DNA of 64,000 nucleotides from Ensifer sp. LC11 (GTDB lineage Bacteria; Pseudomonadota; Alphaproteobacteria; Rhizobiales; Rhizobiaceae). The stretch lies in NCBI RefSeq assembly GCF_001695835.1, contig NZ_MBSO01000012.1:248001-312000 (forward strand), read 5' to 3'. Within the stretch, counting starts at the first letter, position 1. Each line of letters opens with the position of its first letter. Shown in pieces: positions 61,854 through 64,000 of this stretch. Position numbers and translations under genes: made by a program. Below the pieces are notes generated by a model. The model had not been told where the DNA came from and searched no databases. It saw nothing but the letters and a program-made list of their open reading frames with translations.

Positions 61854-62807
61854 TCAGATGGCGGGCGACACCGGTGCGACGCTCGTGTCCTTGTGCACGC
61901 GGCGTTCGCGCCAGATGATGTAGAGGCCGGAGCCGATGATGATGGCGATGCCGAGCCACTTCAGGGCATCCGGCAGATCGCCGAAGACGAGCCAGCCGAA
62001 GATCGTCGCCGAGACGATTTCGAGATATTGCAGCGGCGCCAGCACCGAGGCCGGGGCGGCGCGATAGGCATAGACGCCGAGCACGCCCGATATGGTGGCG
62101 GTGACGCCGACGCCGAGCAGGTAGTACCAGGTGACGCCTTCCGGCCAGACCGGATCGAAGACGCTGGAGCCGGTACCTTCGCCGAAATAGAGCAGCACGA
62201 GGCAGAAGAGGCCGCCCCAGATGCCGGCGTGAAACTGCATCGACCAGGGGTCTTCGTTCTGCGCGACCATGCGGGTGACGAGCAGGAACACGGCAAGGCC
62301 GAAGGCGGCGACAACTGGCAGAAGGGCAATCCACCCGACTTCCTGCATGCTCGGCTGGATGACGAGCAGCGCACCGAAAAAGCCGACGCCGCAGGCGGTG
62401 TAGCGGCGCCAGCCGATGGTCTCCTTCAAAAAGATGCTGCCGAGGATCGTCAGGATGATCGGCTCGACGAAGAAGATTGCAATCGCATCGGCGACCTCCA
62501 TCACCTTCAGCGTGGTGATGAAGGAGAGCATGGTGACGACCAGCAAGCCGCCACGCAGCGCGTGCAGCCCGGTCTTCTTCCATGTGAGATCAAAGAGGCT
62601 GCCGCGGAAGAGCACGATCGGCAGGATGAAGACGACCTGCAGCAGAAAGCGGACGGCAGTGATTTCGGCCGAGGGTACAGTGGTGATCGCGAGCTTTGCG
62701 AAAATGTCGATCAATGGCGACGACAGTACCGAGATCACCATCAGCGTCAGGCCGAAGGAGATGCGGTTGTGATCGGCGGCGATCTTAGGGAGGGGCATGT
62801 CAGTCAT
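61854..62807 (-). CDS. EamA/DMT-family transporter
   Basis: A 317-residue membrane protein with ten predicted helices and two EamA repeats, for example SPLIDIFAKLAITTVPSAEI and SATIFGWLVFGDLPDALKWL. It probably exports a metabolite. ATG at 62807; a TTG one codon earlier is possible. It lies between the hydrolase gene (12-base gap) and the TPP enzyme gene (43-base gap), forming a likely operon. Confidence 0.85.
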   Translation of the reverse strand: MTDMPLPKIAADHNRISFGLTLMVISVLSSPLIDIFAKLAITTVPSAEITAVRFLLQVVFILPIVLFRGSLFDLTWKKTGLHALRGGLLVVTMLSFITTLKVMEVADAIAIFFVEPIILTILGSIFLKETIGWRRYTACGVGFFGALLVIQPSMQEVGWIALLPVVAAFGLAVFLLVTRMVAQNEDPWSMQFHAGIWGGLFCLVLLYFGEGTGSSVFDPVWPEGVTWYYLLGVGVTATISGVLGVYAYRAAPASVLAPLQYLEIVSATIFGWLVFGDLPDALKWLGIAIIIGSGLYIIWRERRVHKDTSVAPVSPAI

Positions 62808-62819
62808 CAAGAATTCCGG

Positions 62820-63755
62820 TCAGCGCTTCTTGCCCACGGCGGCCAGGCACCAGGTGGCAAAGTCCGCGGTCGCCTGTTCGCGGCCAAGCTCGTTCAGGGT
62901 CTCGTGGCGCATGCCGTCATAGACGGTAACGGTGACGTCGCTCATGCCGGCCGCTTTCATCTTCTTGCCGAGCCAGCGGACAGCGTTGCCCATCTCGGTG
63001 GACGGATCGGCGCTGCCGCCCACGAGGTGAACCGGTAGATCCTTCCTGAGGCGGGCAAGCTGATCGGGTCGGGCACCGTTGAAGGACAGCCGGAAGAGAT
63101 CGAGCCAGAGCGAGACCGTCGCGTCGAAGCCGCAGAGCGGGTCGGCGGCATATTTTGCGACCTCGGCGTCGTCGCGCGACAGCCAGTCGAGATCGGTCTT
63201 GCGGTTCTTGATCGCGCCGCCCCACATGCCGAAGGTAAGCTTTGTCAGAAGCGGGCTCGGCACATCCGAGCCCTTCAGCGCCTTTTCGATCTTGAGGATC
63301 AGTTGCCCGCCGCGGCCGGCGACGCCCGGACGGAAATTGGAGTTCCAGACCGCCAGCGCGTCATAAAGGCCGGGGTCGGTCTCGGCGGCATTGAGCGCGA
63401 TCAGCCCGCCCATGGAATGACCAAAGAGGATGACCGGAAGGCCCGGATGGGCGGTGGTCGCGATTTCCCTTACGGCCCTGATGTCGGCAAAGACCTTGTC
63501 CAGCCCGTCGCGGCTCGAAAACATGCCGAGCGGCGCGTCGGGTGCGCGTGTTTCACCGTGGCCGCGATGGTCGTGGGCATAGACATGGAAGCCGTGGCCG
63601 GCCATGGCTTCGGCAAAACGCGCGTAACGACCCGAGTGCTCCGCAAGGCCGTGGCTGACAAGCAGGATACCGCGGGCATCGGCAGTCGCCGGAAAGTGGC
63701 GCCAGCTCAAGGTGGAACCGGTCGGGCTCTGATGCGTCTTCACCTGCCCGAACAT
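62820..63755 (-). CDS. Alpha/beta hydrolase (monoacylglycerol lipase/lysophospholipase-like)
   Basis: A 311-residue serine hydrolase with the nucleophile elbow GHSMGGL, oxyanion region LLVSHGLAEHSGRY, HDHRGHGETRAP, the acid in GGSADPS and the catalytic His in GMRHETLNE. This matches the PldB/monoglyceride-lipase type (Hydrolase_4). The ATG at 63755 follows GGGAGAAG; upstream in-frame codons lack such a site. First gene of the minus-strand operon. Confidence 0.87.
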   Translation of the reverse strand: MFGQVKTHQSPTGSTLSWRHFPATADARGILLVSHGLAEHSGRYARFAEAMAGHGFHVYAHDHRGHGETRAPDAPLGMFSSRDGLDKVFADIRAVREIATTAHPGLPVILFGHSMGGLIALNAAETDPGLYDALAVWNSNFRPGVAGRGGQLILKIEKALKGSDVPSPLLTKLTFGMWGGAIKNRKTDLDWLSRDDAEVAKYAADPLCGFDATVSLWLDLFRLSFNGARPDQLARLRKDLPVHLVGGSADPSTEMGNAVRWLGKKMKAAGMSDVTVTVYDGMRHETLNELGREQATADFATWCLAAVGKKR

Positions 63756-63937
63756 GTCTTCTCCCGGCAACAATCGACAGATCACCCGCGATTTCAAATC
63801 GATTTGCACCCTAAAGGCAATCGCCGCTTGTTGCTCGTTGTGCATGAGGTCACAAGCGAATTGGCACCGGCATAATTTTGGGTTGCAATTTTCCCGTTTT
63901 GAGCGATATTTGTTCCTGTTTTGTTTCTGTGGAGGAT

Positions 63938-64000
63938 ATGATGTTCAGTTTCTTTAAAGCGATATCGAGTCCGATGGCAGGTGTTGTAGCGGCGCTGGCG
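63938..64000 (+). CDS. Start of a protein with hydrophobic N-terminus (truncated by window edge)
   Basis: GGAGG at 63931 is followed by tandem ATG codons at 63938 and 63941, and an open frame reaches the edge: MMFSFFKAISSPMAGVVAAL. The hydrophobic start suggests a signal peptide or membrane segment. An AT-rich promoter-like region precedes it. The product cannot be named. Confidence 0.5.
   Translation, partial: MMFSFFKAISSPMAGVVAALA

Overview
The window is GC-rich, densely coded chromosome of an alphaproteobacterium, most likely Rhizobiaceae (Sinorhizobium/Ensifer or a close relative). The grounds are four RIME-like intergenic mosaic elements, several short rhizobial palindromes, an erythritol-type polyol locus (eryD, ABC genes, eryA, eryB, eryC, eryR-tpiB-rpiB), a type-2 lumazine synthase behind an FMN riboswitch, and a globin-coupled chemoreceptor. 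These identifications rest on reading motifs; no database was searched.

Layout. (1) 1-6282, plus strand: a probable lyase C-terminus, an amidohydrolase, an M20 N-carbamoyl-amino-acid hydrolase, a DUF917 protein and a urocanase paralogue. Together these match the reported ergothioneine degradation route: thiourocanate, then thiohydantoin propionate, hydantoin propionate, N-carbamoylglutamate and glutamate. (2) 6308-7501: a methyltransferase gene bracketed by two copies of a MITE-like inverted-repeat element. (3) 7576-12653, minus strand: a spermidine/putrescine-type ABC transporter plus an SDR, divergent from a LuxR-type regulator (12794-13597). (4) 13886-31102, plus strand: a large polyol operon. 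It holds a SorC-family regulator, a CUT1 ABC transporter with two non-identical ATPases, an erythritol-kinase-like FGGY kinase, a 2-hydroxyacid dehydrogenase, a GlpD-like dehydrogenase, a class II aldolase, a second FGGY kinase, an HAD phosphatase, an EryC-like isomerase, then eryR-tpiB-rpiB. The aldolase, dehydrogenase and second kinase suggest a branch beyond plain erythritol use.

(5) 31364-34221: an LtrA-family membrane protein, ribH2 with its riboswitch, and a TfoX-like protein. (6) 34337-46353: an ABC transporter and RpiR-type regulator on the minus strand, divergent from a plus-strand set: N-formylglutamate amidohydrolase family, APC permease, glutamine-synthetase-like ligase, aldehyde dehydrogenase and Fe-type alcohol dehydrogenase. 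I read this set as a gamma-glutamylation route for an amino alcohol such as ethanolamine (inference). (7) 46593-49000: two paralogous ParA/VirC1-like ATPases flanking a CBS-less SIS isomerase gene. (8) 49354-56352: a globin-coupled chemoreceptor, a class III cyclase with TPRs, and a 336-bp diverged duplicate of the 3' end of a FAD oxidoreductase gene, which together with the full gene encloses two small genes. (9) 56743-64000: an L,D-transpeptidase, a DUF4432 epimerase-like protein, a small PTP-like protein, a cupin, and a minus-strand operon of alpha/beta hydrolase, EamA transporter and TPP enzyme. A new gene starts at the right edge.

No tRNA, rRNA, CRISPR array, intact insertion sequence or phage gene was seen. 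Long antisense ORFs over real genes are by-products of high GC.
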